Positions 21,961 through 28,841 of a DNA stretch of 29,840 bases are shown here, piece after piece. The DNA comes from Verrucomicrobiaceae bacterium (lineage in GTDB: Bacteria > Verrucomicrobiota > Verrucomicrobiae > Verrucomicrobiales > Akkermansiaceae): the NCBI GenBank assembly GCA_003820635.1, contig RPOS01000032.1:1-29840 (forward strand), written 5' to 3'. Both the position numbers and the translations under genes were made by a program. Positions within the stretch are counted from its first letter, which is position 1. Each line of letters opens with the position of its first letter. The notes below the pieces were generated by a model. That model saw only the letters and a program-made list of their open reading frames with translations, was not told the origin of the DNA and did no database searches.

Positions 21961-22967
21961 GCCAGAAAGCCAGCCCCACCCTCATCGGCGTGTTCACCCT
22001 CGTCGGTCTTATTCTTGTCGGCGCGGCGCTCGTCCTGTTCGGCGCGGGGAAACTTTTCACCAGCACCCATGACATCCTGCTCTATTTCGAAAAAAGCGCC
22101 AACGGCCTGCTGGTCGGCTCCGACGTGCGCTTCGGTGGCGTGCGCATCGGCCGGGTGAAGTCCATCAGCGTGCTGGTGGACCGCCAGGCGAACCGCAAGA
22201 TCATTCCGGTGGTCGTCGAGCTCACCGAAAAGGATCTGCGCCTGATCAGCACGGACGAGGGTGGCGGCATCGATCTCTCGACTTTCGAAGGCGTGCGAAA
22301 GGCCGTCGCCGAAGGGCTGCGTGCCGGCATGAAGCAGCAAAGCCTGGTCACCGGGCAGTTATACATTGAGTTCGACATCGTGCCTGATACGCCGGGATTC
22401 GTTTATTCCAGCAAAGTCGATCCGCCGTATCCGGTGGTTCCCACCATTGGCACCGAGATGGATGAGCTCATCGCCGGCATCTCGGATGGCATTCATAAAT
22501 TCAACGCTCTGGATCTGGACAGCGTCATCAAGGAACTGCGCGACGTGCTGGTCACCGCCAACCAACAGATCGCCGAGCTCAACATGAAGGAGATCAATGA
22601 GAACGTCCTCGGCATCACCCGGGACGTTCGCAAGATCACCAGCGATGAAAAGCTGGCCGCAGCCGTGAACAACCTCAACCAAGCACTCGTGCAGATCGAC
22701 GAGCTCGCCAAAAAGGCCAACGCCGGATTCGACCCCCTGATCGGCGATCTCGAAGCCATCATGGCCAGGACCGATGCCGGGATCGCGCGCATCGACGAGG
22801 CGGCGAGGGAGATTTCCGCACTTTCCAACCCGCGCTCGCCGGTGCTGCTGCGTTTGCAAAACGTGCTGCAGGAAACCGAGCGTGCCTCGCGGGCACTCAA
22901 GGAACTCTCCAACGATTTGAAACGCGACCCGAAGGCCCTGATCTCCGGCAAGGCCACCCCCGAATGA
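21957..22967 (+). CDS. mlaD: MlaD-type MCE-domain lipid-binding protein
   Basis: A 336-residue protein anchored by one N-terminal helix (about 9-32, PTLIGVFTLVGLILVGAALV). The MCE domain follows at about 35-125: LYFEKSANGLLVGSDVRFGG, RIGRVKSI, and later LVTGQLYIEF. A long helical region (about 170-325), rich in Ala, Ile, Asp and Glu, could form a coiled coil or tube, as in longer MCE proteins. It is about 150 residues longer than E. coli MlaD. MCE hexamers shuttle phospholipid across the periplasm. It follows mlaF with a 4-bp ATGA overlap and precedes the lipoprotein gene by 7 bp. Confidence 0.93.
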   Translation: MSQKASPTLIGVFTLVGLILVGAALVLFGAGKLFTSTHDILLYFEKSANGLLVGSDVRFGGVRIGRVKSISVLVDRQANRKIIPVVVELTEKDLRLISTDEGGGIDLSTFEGVRKAVAEGLRAGMKQQSLVTGQLYIEFDIVPDTPGFVYSSKVDPPYPVVPTIGTEMDELIAGISDGIHKFNALDLDSVIKELRDVLVTANQQIAELNMKEINENVLGITRDVRKITSDEKLAAAVNNLNQALVQIDELAKKANAGFDPLIGDLEAIMARTDAGIARIDEAAREISALSNPRSPVLLRLQNVLQETERASRALKELSNDLKRDPKALISGKATPE

Positions 22968-22974
22968 CAACCGC

Positions 22975-23556
22975 ATGAAAACCATCGCCCTGTTTCCTGT
23001 TCTGTTAGCCGCATCCTGTGGAGTGCTCACGCCGGTGAAGGACGTCACGGTCAACCACGTGCTCGACGCCACGGTGCCCGCGCGTCAGGTCACCGGCAGC
23101 AGCCCGGCCATCGCCATCGCGCGGCCCAGCCTGCCGGGCTATCTCGACCGCCAGCAACTCGTCAGCCGCGGCGGCGACGGGCGGATATTGATGAACAGCT
23201 ATCAACTCTGGGCCGAGCCGCTCGACACCGGGATTTCCCGCGTCACCGCCCTCAATCTCGGCCGCCTCGCCAACTCTCTCAACATCCAGCCGGTCGAGAC
23301 GTTCGTGACGCTCGATTACGAGTCGCTGTTGGAAATCCGCATCTCGCGCTTCGAGCCGGATGCCGCGGGAAATGTGGTTCTCGAATGCACATGGAAACTC
23401 CAACCGGTGTCCGGCCGCGTCACCAGCCCGCGGACCTTTCACACTGTCATCCAGCCTGCCGGCCCGCAGGATGCGATGGGCCCGCAGGCCGGCCGCATCG
23501 CCGCGATGAACGAGGCGCTTGCCCGTCTCGCCCGTGAAATTTCCCGCGCGCTTTGA
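22975..23556 (+). CDS. PqiC-like ABC transporter auxiliary lipoprotein
   Basis: A 193-residue lipoprotein with signal peptide MKTIALFPVLLAAS and lipobox AASC (Cys15). The domain resembles PqiC/YmbA: SSPAIAIARPSLPGYLDRQQ, a WAEPL motif at about 79 (LWAEPLDTGISRV), and a C-terminal helix ALARLAREISRAL. Such lipoproteins sit in the outer membrane and work with MCE transporters in lipid traffic. It starts 7 bp after mlaD and completes the operon. It ends at the edge of an accessory patch. Confidence 0.82.
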   Translation: MKTIALFPVLLAASCGVLTPVKDVTVNHVLDATVPARQVTGSSPAIAIARPSLPGYLDRQQLVSRGGDGRILMNSYQLWAEPLDTGISRVTALNLGRLANSLNIQPVETFVTLDYESLLEIRISRFEPDAAGNVVLECTWKLQPVSGRVTSPRTFHTVIQPAGPQDAMGPQAGRIAAMNEALARLAREISRAL

Positions 23557-23559
23557 CAT

Positions 23560-23902
23560 CCGGATTTCAGCCATCTTCACACCGGACCGCCCGTTCCTGC
23601 TCGCGAACCGCTACAAGCAAAACGTCTATCCCGTCTGGAACCTGCTCAAGCAGCTGGACACCGAAGGCAAGCTCGTGACGCCCGCGCAAAAACTCCTCAC
23701 CGCACCCACCATGCCCGCGGAGAAGCTTTACGACACGTTCAAGGATCCCCAGCCACGGCCGATGACTATCAACGTGAGTCGGCGTAGAAGGATCGCCGCC
23801 GCGCAGCGGGAGGAACTGGAGCAGGAGATTGAGGCATTGGAGAAAGAAGCCCGTGCGCGGGAAGAAGAAATCGACGAGTTGGTGGGATGCTCGCCGTTTT
23901 AG
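23560..23902 (+). pseudogene. Arylsulfatase C-terminal remnant joined to a coiled tail
   Basis: The frame reads FTPDRPFLLANRYKQNVYPV, then LLKQLDTEGKLVTPAQKLL, then APTMPAEKLYDTFKDPQPRP. This is the end of a formylglycine-dependent sulfatase: the usual PERPY..NRYK, EGKLTP..Q and PAEELYDLE.DP blocks are recognisable. The catalytic part (CxPxR) is missing, and no start codon of its own precedes it after the lipoprotein stop. After residue block RPMTINV the sequence changes to RRRRIAAAQREELEQEIEAL and EEEIDELV, a coiled segment with no counterpart in sulfatases. It resembles the ends of some DNA methylases, but that is not certain. The frame stops at 23902. Confidence 0.7.
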
Positions 23903-23940
23903 AGAAAGACTGGAAGGAAGCGAGACGCATCCAGCACGGC

Positions 23941-23959
23941 CTGCGGCGAGACGCCGCAG
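23941..23959. repeat. Tight GC-rich hairpin
   Basis: CTGCGGCG and CGCCGCAG form a perfect 8-bp stem around an AGA loop. Sequence following it (CCACAGCC) recurs near 24042 after a related half (GTCGCCACAGCC). It may belong to a dispersed intergenic repeat family. Confidence 0.5.
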
Positions 23960-23964
23960 CCACA

Positions 23965-24016
23965 GCCGGGCGCGTGGCGGAGGAAGCGCGGGAACTGGCG
24001 GGCGAGGTGCCGTTTT
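23965..24016 (+). repeat. 52-bp perfect direct repeat, left copy (flanks the RelE/ParE-type TA module)
   Basis: This stretch begins GCCGGGCGCGTGGCGG and ends GAGGTGCCGTTTT, and is identical to 24648-24699. A shorter 22-bp part (GGGAACTGGCGGGC..GGTGCC) occurs a third time at 24057-24078 with one change. Both long copies encode the same protein tail and lie either side of a toxin-antitoxin pair. Confidence 0.92.
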
Positions 24017-24094
24017 AGATTCAGACACGAAGCGCGTCGCCACAGCCACGCAACTCGGGAACTGGCGGGCGGGGTGCCGCAATGAACGGGCGGC

Positions 24095-24355
24095 TCAGAT
24101 CTCCTCAATATCCACGATTCTCAATTCCCTGACCGCATGGTCAGCCCAGAATGCGATGAGCAGATCCCGGACGAGGATGAATTGCACCTCACGTCCAGAA
24201 TCATCCGGCCCGGAGTAGTCCCCGATTTGGGATGGATTGTCGGCAAGTTGATAAAGAAGGCCGATCAATCTCCGCTGACGCGACTTGGATATCGCCACGA
24301 GGAACGCGGCGGATTTGGATGAGAGGACCGGTTCGTAAGGGTGACGATCAGCCAT
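24095..24355 (-). CDS. RelE/ParE-type toxin
   Basis: An 86-residue protein with the small RelE/ParE toxin layout: an N-terminal helix (SSKSAAFLVAISKSRQRRLI), a helix LLYQLADNP, then beta strands GREVQFILVRDLLIAFWADH and a final strand ELRIVDIEEI. These toxins cleave ribosome-bound mRNA or poison gyrase; the target here is not evident. Its ATG overlaps the upstream antitoxin stop by 8 bases, the usual coupled TA arrangement. The module sits between two copies of a 52-bp repeat. Confidence 0.72.
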   Translation of the reverse strand: MADRHPYEPVLSSKSAAFLVAISKSRQRRLIGLLYQLADNPSQIGDYSGPDDSGREVQFILVRDLLIAFWADHAVRELRIVDIEEI

Positions 24356-24551
24356 GCCCGAGATCGGTGGCGAGTTTGGAGAGGCTGGTTTTCCTGCCTG
24401 CGTCCATTTCCTTCATGAGCTTCGAGATGCCTTGGCGTCCGCTTTTTGACTGATGTTTGAGCCTGAGCAAGTAAGCGGACATGTCCCGCCTGTCCCGCTC
24501 GGATAGCCGGGCGAGGCGTTGTTTCAAATCCAATTCGATTGAAGCAGTCAT
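24348..24551 (-). CDS. Antitoxin partner of the RelE/ParE-type toxin
   Basis: A 67-residue, helix-rich, charged protein (LKQRLARLSERDRRDMSAY, then LMKEMDAGRKTSLSKLATD). It precedes the toxin and overlaps it by 8 bases. No strong sequence family is recognised, and the call rests on size, order and overlap. ATG 24551 is preferred to an upstream in-frame ATG at 24581. A 10-base palindrome, GACCATGGTC (24559-24568), lies just upstream and could be an operator for autoregulation. Confidence 0.6.
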   Translation of the reverse strand: MTASIELDLKQRLARLSERDRRDMSAYLLRLKHQSKSGRQGISKLMKEMDAGRKTSLSKLATDLGHG

Positions 24552-24581
24552 GATGAGTGACCATGGTCCATTCCCGGCCAT

Positions 24582-24701
24582 GGGTCAATCCCCGGCTTCA
24601 CCCGCATCTCCACGGAGGAGCGGGAAATCGCCACCTTGCAGGCCGAGGCCGGGCGCGTGGCGGAGGAAGCGCGGGAACTGGCGGGCGAGGTGCCGTTTTG
24701 A
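24582..24701 (+). pseudogene. C-terminal tail remnant (EEREIATLQAEAGRVAEEAR type)
   Basis: An open frame without a convincing start reads GFTRISTEEREIATLQAEAG and ends RELAGEVPF with TGA at 24699-24701. The second half is the right copy of the 52-bp repeat. This looks like the natural context of the tail, a helical C-terminus of a larger unidentified protein whose body is missing. It partly overlaps the TA promoter region on the other strand. Confidence 0.45.
24648..24699 (+). repeat. 52-bp perfect direct repeat, right copy
   Basis: This copy is identical to 23965-24016. The two copies are 683 bp apart start to start and enclose the TA pair at 24095-24551. Identity of this length argues for a recent duplication or recombination. 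Confidence 0.92.
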
Positions 24702-24709
24702 AGGGAAAT

Positions 24710-25000
24710 TCAAGCCGCCGGCTGCACTTCCATATCGATGCGTTCGCCGAGTTCGATTCGGATGCGCTGCATTTCGTAGTGAAGCTGGAGTCGCATCCAA
24801 AAGCCCTCTTCCATGCCGAAGAATCGGGACAGGCGGAGGTCGTATTCCGGTGTGCAACGACGGCGGCCGGACTTCATTTCGGAGAGGTGGGAGGCAAGGA
24901 TGCCGGTGGCTTTCGCGATGTCTTTTTGAGTGGAGGGCCACTCATCCAGGGTTTCGCGAAGTGTCTCGGCGAAGGCGTTGGGCAGAGGCATGGTTTTCAT
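24710..25000 (-). CDS. higA: HigA-type antitoxin (XRE helix-turn-helix)
   Basis: A 96-residue antitoxin. The helix-turn-helix lies at about residues 25-60: STQKDIAKATGILASHLSEM followed by KSGRRRCTPEYDLRLSRFFG, the latter a HigA hallmark. The block EGFWMRLQLHYEMQRIRIEL is also typical of the family. It neutralises the HigB toxin and represses its own promoter. It lies 6 bp downstream of higB, in the toxin-first order characteristic of higBA. Confidence 0.9.
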   Translation of the reverse strand: MKTMPLPNAFAETLRETLDEWPSTQKDIAKATGILASHLSEMKSGRRRCTPEYDLRLSRFFGMEEGFWMRLQLHYEMQRIRIELGERIDMEVQPAA

Positions 25001-25006
25001 GGCATT

Positions 25007-25288
25007 TCAGTGGTAGTCGATGATTTGAACCTGGTGGGCATGATTGCCTTTCCAGACGAAAATGATCCTCCATTGCTGATTGAGCCGGATGCTGTGAAAA
25101 TCGCGCAGGTTGCCAGACAATTTCTCAGGACGATTGCACGGCGGTATCCGCAGGTGGTTCAGTTCTGAAGCGGCATGGAGCTGGTCGAGTTTCACTTTAG
25201 CGCGCGTCTGGATTTCTCCGGGTAGTTTCCGGGATGGAGCGAGGGTGAAAACCTTCCCGGTTTCAGCATCGGCGAAGCTTTTGAGCAC
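25007..25288 (-). CDS. higB: HigB-type mRNA-interferase toxin
   Basis: A 93-residue toxin of the HigB branch of the RelE superfamily. It begins MLKSFADAETGKVF, as HigB proteins do. The core reads RAKVKLDQLHAASELNHLRI, PPCNRPEKLSGNLRDFHSIR and NQQWRIIFVWKGN, and the end is the IIDYH signature. The family cleaves mRNA on translating ribosomes. The start is GTG 25288; a plausible minus-strand promoter lies just upstream. higA follows after 6 bp. Confidence 0.88.
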   Translation of the reverse strand: MLKSFADAETGKVFTLAPSRKLPGEIQTRAKVKLDQLHAASELNHLRIPPCNRPEKLSGNLRDFHSIRLNQQWRIIFVWKGNHAHQVQIIDYH

Positions 25289-25613
25289 GCAAGGCGAATT
25301 ACCAAAAAAGAGAATCTTCGCAAGTGGAAATTAGAAACCGGAATCCGGAATACGATTCCACGGCATCGGCGCTGGAGGGGGAACGGGAACTGCGCGGGGT
25401 AAAAGCTGAGATTCTGAAAAGCTGAAATTTAGAAATGAGATGGAAATTTACCGTGAGGTCGAGCAGGACGAAAAAGTCATCGACCGGATCGCCGCCATGC
25501 GGCGGCCACGCCCTACCGGGGTTTTCCGCTGGCGAAGAAATGACGCGGCCCCGCGAAACTTCACGCCCGCCTTGCCATGGCGGCTGGCGGGCGTATCGTC
25601 GCCGCCTTGTTGC
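25289..25613. other. Gene-free stretch between higB and rodA
   Basis: No intact gene is seen. The first 35 bases hold a likely higB promoter. At 25348-25425 a frame reads EYDSTASALEGERELRGVKA and ends EILKS, another short helical tail that may be gene debris. The rodA frame stays open from 25440 to its ATG at 25614, but the sequence there (EIYREVEQDEKVIDRIAAMR, then Pro/Arg-rich) does not look like part of RodA. No terminator is visible. Confidence 0.45.
25296..25323 (-). promoter_or_regulatory. Putative higBA promoter
   Basis: On the minus strand TTGCGA (25318-25323) and TAATTC (25296-25301) are separated by 16 bases in an AT-rich patch, about 8 bp ahead of the higB GTG. Such a short leader is common for TA operons. 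No operator palindrome is obvious. Confidence 0.35.
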
Positions 25614-26813
25614 ATGACGCCGTTTCTGAGAAAGATCCTGGGAATGAATTGGGTGCTCGTTCTGCTGATGTACGGGCTGCTGATCTTCGGCGTCTTCATG
25701 ATCGAGAGCGCCGCGCGGCATCTATCGGTTTCCAAGGAGATTCTCAACCATTACGGCAGTGCGGGGGTTTACTATGCGGAGACTCAGAAGCAGTGGATTC
25801 TGGTCGGCAGCGTCGCCTTCTTCGCCGCGGCATTGGTGGATTACCGCTGGATCCGCTGGCTGGGCATCCCGTTTTACGTGGTGAGCCTCGGGCTGATGGC
25901 GATGGCCATGCAGCAGGACGATTCGGTGCACCGCCTGACCATCGCAGGCTTTTCGTTCCAGCCGGCGCAGCTGGGGATTTCCTCCGGCATCATCCTGATC
26001 GCCTGGCTGCTGCAGTCGCTGCCGAAAGCGCACCGCTGGTTCGGCTCCCCGTTCATGCGCATCGCCATCATCGGCGTGGTGGCGGCGCTGCCGTTTCTCA
26101 TGGTGATGAAAATGGGCGACATGGGATCGGCGCTGGTCTGGATCCCGGTGGCCATCGTCGCGCTGCTGGTGGGAGGCGCGCCATTTCGCTATCTTTCCTT
26201 CATCGGCTTCGTGGCGGCCGGCTTGCTGCCGCTGCTGTATTTCGTGTCGCTGCCACTTGTTTCGGAGCGCGGTCCTGAGCGCATTGATACGTGGCTGCGC
26301 ATGATGCGCGGACAGGAAGTGAATATCTCAGACGAGGGCTGGGCACCACACTACATCTCCATGGCCGTCGGCAAGTCGGGGTGGAAGGGTGTGGGTTGGA
26401 ATGCCTCCGCCGAGCAGGGATCGCTGCACTCCAAGGGCTTCATCCCACGCGACACCGCGCACAATGACTACATCTTCGCGGTGATCGCGGAGGAGATGGG
26501 TTTTCGCGGCAGCCTGCTGCTGCTCACAGCCTTCGCCCTGTTATCCATCCTCGGCTTGTTCATCGCTTTTTACAGCCGTGACGTATGCGGCAGGGTGCTG
26601 GCCAGCCTGGTGGTGGCCTTGTTTTTCGCCCATGTGTTTGAAAGCATCGGGATGTGTGTGCTGATCATGCCGATCACCGGCATTCCGCTGCCGCTGGTGA
26701 GTTATTCCGGCACCTTTGTGGTGATTTGCATGTTCCTGCTGGGCCTCGTGCAGAGTGTCTGGATCCACCGGAATGTGAAACCCGCGCTTCCCGCACAGGC
26801 ATCGGCTGGCTGA
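25614..26813 (+). CDS. rodA: RodA-type SEDS peptidoglycan glycosyltransferase
   Basis: A 399-residue polytopic protein of the SEDS family, which polymerises lipid II during cell elongation with a class B penicillin-binding protein. About ten membrane segments can be traced, starting at residue 12 (WVLVLLMYGLLIFGVFMI). SEDS blocks are visible: KMGDMGSALVWIPVA, the extracellular-loop motif FIPRDTAHNDYIFAVIAEEM with the conserved Asp region, and PITGIPLPLVSYSGTFV near the C-terminus. ATG 25614 begins a normal RodA N-terminus. The usual neighbours mreBCD and pbpA/mrdA are absent; the gene follows the TA patch instead, so the upstream context may have been rearranged. Confidence 0.9.
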   Translation: MTPFLRKILGMNWVLVLLMYGLLIFGVFMIESAARHLSVSKEILNHYGSAGVYYAETQKQWILVGSVAFFAAALVDYRWIRWLGIPFYVVSLGLMAMAMQQDDSVHRLTIAGFSFQPAQLGISSGIILIAWLLQSLPKAHRWFGSPFMRIAIIGVVAALPFLMVMKMGDMGSALVWIPVAIVALLVGGAPFRYLSFIGFVAAGLLPLLYFVSLPLVSERGPERIDTWLRMMRGQEVNISDEGWAPHYISMAVGKSGWKGVGWNASAEQGSLHSKGFIPRDTAHNDYIFAVIAEEMGFRGSLLLLTAFALLSILGLFIAFYSRDVCGRVLASLVVALFFAHVFESIGMCVLIMPITGIPLPLVSYSGTFVVICMFLLGLVQSVWIHRNVKPALPAQASAG

Positions 26814-26817
26814 ACCA

Positions 26818-27447
26818 TTGCCAGCCTCCGCCATCAAGAAGCTTTGCCTGATAGGTCATCTATTGCTTGCCGCAGCCTCATGGGCATCTGCGGCGGAGCT
26901 GCAGCACATCGAGCCGCTGCGCGCCTTGAAGCAAAGCGGTGGAAAATGGTGCCAGCCGGCCAGCGTGAAAGTGGTCCACACCGGTGCTCCGGCCACCGTG
27001 ACGGTGCGCATCGCAGACAGCGTCAGCCAGCGGCTGGAGCTGATAGATGGGGAGCAGACGCTGGAAGTGCAGGTGCCCGCAGGCGCGGAAACCACCGCCG
27101 TGCCGGTGCTCATCGAGCCCGCCAGTGGTGAGGTCCTCGCCTCGCAAAACATCCTGCTCAAACCGGTGCCGCGGCTGATGGTTTACCTGCTGCCGCATTC
27201 GCACACCGACATCGGCTACACGGAAATCCAGACCGCCATCGAAAAGAAGCAGGTGTAAAACCTCATCGATGGCATGGCATTGGCCAAGCGCACGGCGGAT
27301 TATCCCGAAGGCGCGCGTTTCATCCGGAAAGTGGAGGTGCTGTGGGCGGCGGATCTTTTCCTCAACCGCCCGAACGATGTGCACCGCGCCGGGAGCATCG
27401 ACGTCCCGCCATGGGGCATCGTCACCTCGCGCGTGGAATGGCCGTGA
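26818..27447 (+). pseudogene. Glycoside hydrolase (GH38 alpha-mannosidase-like) remnant
   Basis: From TTG 26818 a signal peptide (IKKLCLIGHLLLAAASWASA) and a beta-rich domain lead into YLLPHSHTDIGYTEIQTAIE. That block, with His-Thr-Asp, marks the N-terminus of the GH38 catalytic domain. A TAA at 27256-27258 interrupts it, yet the same frame continues NLIDGMALAKRTADYPEGAR and EVLWAADLFLN. It then jumps to SIDVPPWGIVTSRVEWP and TGA, which resembles the C-terminal end of such enzymes. So there is one nonsense codon plus a large internal deletion; intact relatives have several hundred more residues. The gene starts 4 bp after rodA. Confidence 0.72.
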
Positions 27448-27456
27448 CCGGGGCGC

Positions 27457-27666
27457 TCAATCCTGATCGTCGGCAGTCGCCTTGATGTCAGTGAGCGCGG
27501 CGATGAAGTCGCCGAGGATTTCCGCCGGCACCATGATCGTGTCTCGGTTTCCACCCACGTCCTCGGTGATTTTGACGACCATGCCGCGGGCGTTTTTCTT
27601 GAGATCGAGAAAGAAGACTTTTCGATCCGCGAGGATTTTTTCGGTATGTAATAAATCGCTTTCCAC
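27457..27666 (-). CDS. DUF3276 / Pur-alpha-like nucleic-acid-binding protein
   Basis: A 69-residue protein with the single PUR-repeat pattern. Strands HTEKILADRKVFFLDLKKNA and GMVVKITEDVGG are followed by RDTIMVPAEILGDFIAALTD. Bacterial DUF3276 proteins dimerise and bind single-stranded DNA or RNA; their cellular role is unclear. The start is GTG 27666, with GGAG seven bases upstream, one of the few visible Shine-Dalgarno sites in the window. A perfect TTGACA on the minus strand at 27721-27726 may be its -35 box. It is divergent from the dus gene. Confidence 0.75.
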   Translation of the reverse strand: MESDLLHTEKILADRKVFFLDLKKNARGMVVKITEDVGGNRDTIMVPAEILGDFIAALTDIKATADDQD

Positions 27667-27738
27667 TTCAGTCTCCGGTGTTGTTCAACCTGTTCGAGAG
27701 CCTCACCTGAGGATGGTTCTTGTCAACGGATTTTCTCG

Positions 27739-28785
27739 ATGCGCGATCTTCTCCCACCCGGCCGCCCGGCGCTCGTGCTGGCACCCATGCAGGACGTCAC
27801 AGACCTGCCGTTCATGCGCGTCATCGCGCGGCGCGGCGCGCCGGACTGGTTCGTCACCGAGTATTTCCGCGTCCATCCGGACTCGGTGCCGCACCCGTAT
27901 CTGCTGCGCTCGATCCTTGAAAACCGCACGGGGAAACCCGTCTTCGCCCAGATGATCGGGCGCGATCTGCCGAGCCTCGTGCGCACCGCGAAACAACTCG
28001 CCGCGCTGCCCGTGGCCGGCATCGATCTCAACCTCGGCTGCCCCGCGCCCATCGTCTGCCGCAAGAACGCCGGCGGCGGCCTGCTGCGCGAGCCGGAGGA
28101 AATCGACCGCTTGTTAGGCACGCTGCGGGAGGCCATCCCCGGCCGCTTCACCGTCAAAACCCGCATCGGATACGCGGATGAGGCGGAGTTTCCCCGGCTG
28201 CTGGAAATTTTCCGCAGCCACGGCATCGACGGACTGACCATTCACGGCCGCACGGTGAAGGAGCTCTATCAAACGCCGGTCCACCCCGGCTGCGTGAGGA
28301 TGGCCGTGGAAACCCTGCCATGCCCGGTCATTGCCAACGGCAACGTCGTGGACGTTTCCACCGGACTCTCCTATCTCGCCCAAACCAACGCCGCCGGCCT
28401 CATGATCGGCCGTGGCGCCATCCGCAACCCGTGGATTTTTTCCCAACTCATCGCGGCGTTCGAAGGCACTCCGCCGCCCGCGCCCGCGCACCGCGATTTG
28501 CTCGGATACGTGTGCGAGCTTTACGACGAGCTCGCCCGTGAGACCCGCAAGTTCATCCCCGACGCCCACGTCCAACGGATGAAAAAAACCCTCGCTTACA
28601 TCAGCCACGGGCTGGCCGGCACCTTCGAGCACGACATGCGCCGCGCCCGCACACCCGACGACTTCTTCCGCATCTGCCGCCACCACCTCGACCACGACAC
28701 GCCGCTGCCCGCCCGCCCGCCGGAGGGCTCCAAGCTGTTTTGCGGTTTTGAGGAACTGGCTTGGAGCAACCCGGAATTGCGCTGA
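27739..28785 (+). CDS. tRNA-dihydrouridine synthase
   Basis: A 348-residue flavoenzyme that reduces uridines in the tRNA D-loop using FMN and NADPH. The N-terminal TIM barrel shows the FMN-binding start LVLAPMQDVTDLPFM, the active-site segment DLNLGCPAPIVCRKNAGGGL with catalytic Cys101, TVKTRIGY, LTIHGRTVKELYQ (His involved in FMN binding) and the phosphate-binding GLMIGRGAIRNPW. A helical C-terminal domain follows. The subclass (DusA, B or C) cannot be set from motifs alone. ATG 27739 has no Shine-Dalgarno. It is followed by rpmI after 56 bp. Confidence 0.92.
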   Translation: MRDLLPPGRPALVLAPMQDVTDLPFMRVIARRGAPDWFVTEYFRVHPDSVPHPYLLRSILENRTGKPVFAQMIGRDLPSLVRTAKQLAALPVAGIDLNLGCPAPIVCRKNAGGGLLREPEEIDRLLGTLREAIPGRFTVKTRIGYADEAEFPRLLEIFRSHGIDGLTIHGRTVKELYQTPVHPGCVRMAVETLPCPVIANGNVVDVSTGLSYLAQTNAAGLMIGRGAIRNPWIFSQLIAAFEGTPPPAPAHRDLLGYVCELYDELARETRKFIPDAHVQRMKKTLAYISHGLAGTFEHDMRRARTPDDFFRICRHHLDHDTPLPARPPEGSKLFCGFEELAWSNPELR

Positions 28786-28804
28786 TTTTTGCTCCATTTT
28801 TGGC

Positions 28805-28832
28805 TTGCCAAGGGGTGGCGGGGGCCTAGCTT
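28805..28832 (+). promoter_or_regulatory. Putative rpmI-rplT promoter
   Basis: TTGCCA (28805-28810) and TAGCTT (28827-28832) are separated by a 16-base G-rich spacer. The implied transcription start lies within a few bases of the rpmI ATG, and no ribosome binding site is present, so the message may be leaderless or nearly so. The layout resembles the sequence ahead of ptsH. Confidence 0.4.
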
Positions 28833-28841
28833 GCCCGTCCC

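Larger units (their letters stand above)
23887..24018 (+). pseudogene. Short open frame ending in the duplicated tail AGRVAEEARELAGEVPF
   Basis: From ATG 23887 a 43-residue frame reads MLAVLEKDWKEARRIQHGL and ends AGRVAEEARELAGEVPF with TAG. The last 17 codons lie in the 52-bp repeat that recurs at 24648-24699 in the same frame. A tight hairpin (23941-23959) lies inside it. It is probably gene debris: the tail of a larger protein of unknown family joined to foreign sequence. Expression as a small protein cannot be excluded. Confidence 0.4.

Noticed and set aside
23941..24110. Possible CRISPR-like repeats because similar short GC-rich units recur
   Set aside because: The units vary in spacing, the longer one encodes a protein tail, and there are no regular spacers or cas genes.
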